A DNA stretch of 9,057 nucleotides from NCBI GenBank assembly GCA_014879345.1, contig JACSSI010000156.1, positions 1 through 9,057 on the forward strand, in the 5' to 3' direction. The stretch comes from Anaerolineae bacterium. GTDB taxonomy: Bacteria > Chloroflexota > Anaerolineae > Promineifilales > Promineifilaceae. Shown piece after piece: positions 6,914 to 9,057 of the stretch. The notes below the pieces were generated by a model. The model saw only the letters and a list, made by a program, of their open reading frames with translations, did no database searches and had not been told where the DNA came from. How positions within the stretch are numbered: the stretch's first letter is position 1; every line of letters begins with the position of its first letter. The position numbers and the translations under genes were made by a program.

Positions 6914-7780
6914 CTAGAAAATCCGTCTGAACGTGATGAATCCCAAAACAGCCAGCCCGATTATGGCAGACGCGCAGGGCAGCGCACTGACTGCACTTGG
7001 CGGTGCCAGCGGTTCGGCGGTTGGTTGTGGGGCTGCTGCCGCCGCATCTGCCAAAATTGTTTCAGCAGTGGGCAGCACGGAGGTAGCCGTAATGGTTGGC
7101 TCACCATCGCCGGCTGTTTCGGCGGGCAGCGGCGTTTCTGTGGCACTGGCCGTCTCTGTGGCGGTTGGCGTTGCAGAAGGGGTCATGGTTGGACACGCTG
7201 GATTAGGTGTTGGCTGCCAAAGTGGGCCAGGTGTGGCTGTGACGCCGTTGATGAGAGGGGCTCCCACAAGCGGGACGCCGTTGGTATTGCCCTGGACGGT
7301 GACGACTGCGTTGGCGACCCATGCAATCTGCTCGTTGGTATATTGGATGACCCACCATTCACTATCTATCGCCCGCCCGATGATGGGACGGGTTTCCAGA
7401 TAAACGAGCTGACCCACAATGTCATAGTCTGCCCCAGGACCAGTGCGGACGAACGTGCTGTTTTGCGCTTGCACGGTGGGCGGAAAGCCGCAGGAAACGG
7501 CCGTTGGCATAAATCCACCCGCCTGTGTTGCTGCCAGGGTAACTTGGATGAGGGTAGGGGTTGGCGGAACGGCCGTTGCTTGTGGCGTTGCTGTTGCTTT
7601 GCTGCCGCCCCCGTCATTTGGCCGCGTGGCTGTGGGTGGTACAGGGTTTGGCGTGGATGTCCTTGTAATCACGGTGAAATTTGGCATACCTTGCACTTCG
7701 TGTGATTTTGCTTGTGGATAAAGCAAAAAAGTGGCAGCCAGGCCAACTATAAAAATGAAGGTAATAATTCGACGGGACAT
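6914..7780 (-). CDS. Exported SH3b-domain protein with Pro/Thr-rich linkers and C-terminal anchor
   Basis: A 288-residue surface protein of unknown specific role. An N-terminal signal peptide or anchor (1-22, MSRR then hydrophobic) leads to a Thr/Pro/Ala-rich linker (about 40-90). A bacterial SH3-like domain follows at about 97-172, with hallmarks FVRTGPGADYDIVG (110-123), EWWVIQY (141-147) and IAWVANAVV (152-160). A second long Pro/Thr/Ser/Ala linker (about 182-265) resembles mucin-type spacers and may be glycosylated. It ends with Cys269, a hydrophobic helix (about 270-283) and RRIF. That tail could be a simple membrane anchor or a sorting signal. SH3b domains generally bind cell-wall or peptide ligands. 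The ATG at 7780 has AGAGAG 6 nt upstream. It lies 18 nt after the DUF4012 gene and 1 nt before the MFS start. Confidence 0.88.
   Translation of the reverse strand: MSRRIITFIFIVGLAATFLLYPQAKSHEVQGMPNFTVITRTSTPNPVPPTATRPNDGGGSKATATPQATAVPPTPTLIQVTLAATQAGGFMPTAVSCGFPPTVQAQNSTFVRTGPGADYDIVGQLVYLETRPIIGRAIDSEWWVIQYTNEQIAWVANAVVTVQGNTNGVPLVGAPLINGVTATPGPLWQPTPNPACPTMTPSATPTATETASATETPLPAETAGDGEPTITATSVLPTAETILADAAAAAPQPTAEPLAPPSAVSALPCASAIIGLAVLGFITFRRIF
7496..7505. repeat. AACGGCCGTT palindrome in the SH3b gene
   Basis: Encodes TAV of MPTAVSCGF (91-99), just before the SH3b domain. Confidence 0.9.
7568..7577. repeat. AACGGCCGTT palindrome in the SH3b linker
   Basis: Encodes TAV of PQATAVPPTP (66-75) in the Thr/Pro linker, 72 bp from the previous copy. 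The context closely mirrors the linker copy in the cyclotransferase (TATAVPIP). Confidence 0.9.
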
Positions 7781-7798
7781 AATTCGCTCTCTTAAAGT

Positions 7799-9057
7799 TT
7801 ACTGGTAGGTTACACTAATATTTTTATCAGCGTCAAGAATAATCTCGAATAAAACAGTTGTGCCTTCTATTTTGCTTGGTTTGGGGAAGGCATCAACAAG
7901 TGACGTGCCATCTGGCAAGGTAATGGAGACGGAAACCGGTTCAGGTTTTGCCCCCGCTTGTTTATACACGGTTAGCTGATACTGTGTTGTGCCGTCTTCA
8001 CCTGATGTGGTGATTGAGGGCAGTGTATAGTTGTAATTTAAACTCACACGTTCACCATAAGGCACCAGCAGAAAATTATCCCAGGTGGTGAACCCAGCTT
8101 GCTCATTTAGCGTGCCTGTTTCTGAGTGAACTGGTTGGCCGCTGCGCATGAACTCGCCGGGAATGTCATGTTCTGAGCCGGAAATGAGTTGACTGCCGGC
8201 TGGCACGTAGATGCGCACATAATTCCAGTAGCAATTTTCTGCCAGGTTGAGGTAGGCACTTTCATTGAGGTAGTTTTCACTGCTAAATTGGACACATTCT
8301 GTGTTTGAACGTTGACCGTTGTGGCTGTAGGTGATATCGAGTTGAGCCTTGCCTGTGCCCGTCTCGTTCAAGGCTACCTGATAGGCAGTGGTCCGTTGGA
8401 TGTGGAGGTTGACTTTGTTGAAGCCCATATTGGTATCGACGACGGCGAGGAAATCCTGGTTAACTGGTGGCACTAAACGGCCGTTCCACCCATTCTCATC
8501 TAAAACGGCCGTTGCTTCAGCATTGTGCAGGTAGAGTTGTAGATGTTTTGCGGCCAGTGCCGTCTTCATATTTTTTGCCATGATGACGGGATCAACGGAG
8601 GCAAAATCGTTTTGAATCTGGTCCAGGACGGCGGCGGCAAAAATGCCGATGAATGATTTTCTGTTGGCGTACCATGCGGCGTTGTCATCCGTTTCTCTGG
8701 CTCCCCAGGCGTTTTGCATCGTTTCGATGGCATTCTGGGTATTGATGGTGATATTGCTTTCGGCAATGGTGACGGGGCCTGTGGCTTCAACCAGCAGCCT
8801 GAGAAATTCTTGATCAATGGCAATCACCCCATCCAACGCGGGTTGATCTTGGCCGTAGCTGTAGAGAGCCAGCGCCTTTTCGGCTGAAGTGGGCAGGTCA
8901 GGCCAAAAATTGGCATCACGGAACATGAGCATATCAATACCCATGTAATCATAGAAAGGCTGTGGTGGGAAATCGTATGGTTTTTCTGCCCAATTATCAA
9001 TCTGGTAAGCGTCAACCATATCTGGTTTTTGGATTTCCCCGTTTTCTACAACCAGGG
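7799..9057 (-). CDS. DUF4012 domain protein, 5' end beyond the window
   Basis: The reading frame is open to the right edge: twelve further codons (LVVENGEIQKPD) precede the Met at 9019, so that Met is internal and the true start lies outside. At least 418 residues are visible. They match the C-terminal part of DUF4012 proteins. Numbered from that Met, features are PPQPFYDYMGID (18-29), FRDANFWPDLPTSAEKAL (33-50), DGVIAIDQEFL (63-73), a GPV step (81-83), DTNMGFNKVN (195-204) and a beta-rich C-terminal region (about 205-406). DUF4012 proteins are typically membrane-anchored and extracytoplasmic, found in Chloroflexota and Actinobacteria. Their biochemical function is unknown to me. The N-terminal anchor expected for the family is not in view. 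It is the most upstream visible gene of the four-gene cluster; the SH3b gene starts 18 nt after its stop. Two palindrome copies lie 28 bp apart in its middle. Confidence 0.85.
   Translation of the reverse strand, partial: LVVENGEIQKPDMVDAYQIDNWAEKPYDFPPQPFYDYMGIDMLMFRDANFWPDLPTSAEKALALYSYGQDQPALDGVIAIDQEFLRLLVEATGPVTIAESNITINTQNAIETMQNAWGARETDDNAAWYANRKSFIGIFAAAVLDQIQNDFASVDPVIMAKNMKTALAAKHLQLYLHNAEATAVLDENGWNGRLVPPVNQDFLAVVDTNMGFNKVNLHIQRTTAYQVALNETGTGKAQLDITYSHNGQRSNTECVQFSSENYLNESAYLNLAENCYWNYVRIYVPAGSQLISGSEHDIPGEFMRSGQPVHSETGTLNEQAGFTTWDNFLLVPYGERVSLNYNYTLPSITTSGEDGTTQYQLTVYKQAGAKPEPVSVSITLPDGTSLVDAFPKPSKIEGTTVLFEIILDADKNISVTYQ
8476..8485. repeat. AACGGCCGTT palindrome in the DUF4012 gene
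   Basis: Encodes NGR of GWNGRLVPP, shortly before the conserved DTNMGFNK segment. Confidence 0.9.
8504..8513. repeat. AACGGCCGTT palindrome in the DUF4012 gene
   Basis: Encodes TAV of AEATAVLDENG. It is only 28 bp from the previous copy, the closest pair in the window, and the two are read in different frames. Confidence 0.9.

Noticed and set aside
7025..7705. A 226-codon open frame on the plus strand, opposite the SH3b gene
   Set aside because: Its product is a Cys/Trp/Gly/Arg-rich composition typical of the antisense of Pro/Thr/Ala-rich coding DNA, with no domain, signal or ribosome binding site. The minus-strand gene has a clear SH3b domain and signal peptide.

Overview
The window looks like chromosomal DNA from a Chloroflexota bacterium, probably of the Anaerolineae/Caldilineae/Ardenticatenia side. 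This is inferred from gene content, not from a marker gene. The clues are a DUF4012 surface protein, SH3b and LysM envelope proteins with long Pro/Thr linkers, a four-domain S1 protein next to clpC, moderate GC and frequent TTG/GTG starts. There are no RNA genes, CRISPR arrays, insertion sequences or phage genes.

Layout. At the left edge one rightward gene (124-531) encodes a small LysM lipoprotein. It has an extended -10 promoter at 11-19 and a strong AGGAGG ribosome binding site. Everything else reads leftward. A perfect 24-bp inverted repeat flanked by A and T tracts (635-672) separates the LysM gene from clpC and should terminate transcription from both sides. clpC (691-3201, GTG start) lies 43 nt downstream of a four-domain ribosomal S1 gene (3245-4381, TTG start), forming an S1-clpC operon. 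Its promoter is readable at 4428-4455, and a degenerate CIRCE-like heat-shock operator overlaps the -35 box.

Right of a 246-nt intergenic gap lies a tightly packed leftward cluster of four envelope genes, in transcription order: a DUF4012 protein cut by the window edge (7799-9057), a signal-peptide/SH3b/C-terminal-anchor protein (6914-7780), a 12-TM MFS transporter (5515-6912, TTG start) and a glutaminyl-peptide cyclotransferase lipoprotein (4628-5518). Their junctions are 18 nt, 1 nt and a 4-nt ATGA overlap, so they are probably co-transcribed and translationally coupled. All products act at or outside the membrane, but the sequence does not reveal a shared pathway.

The most notable signal is not a gene. 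The 10-bp palindrome AACGGCCGTT occurs 11 times perfectly (about 0.009 expected by chance). Ten copies lie inside the four envelope genes and one just downstream of the LysM promoter. clpC has only a 9/10 copy and S1 has none. The copies encode TAV (8) or NGR (2) in non-conserved parts of unrelated proteins. This resembles the highly iterated palindromes of cyanobacteria (HIP1) and implies a genome-wide DNA-level element whose function cannot be told from this window.
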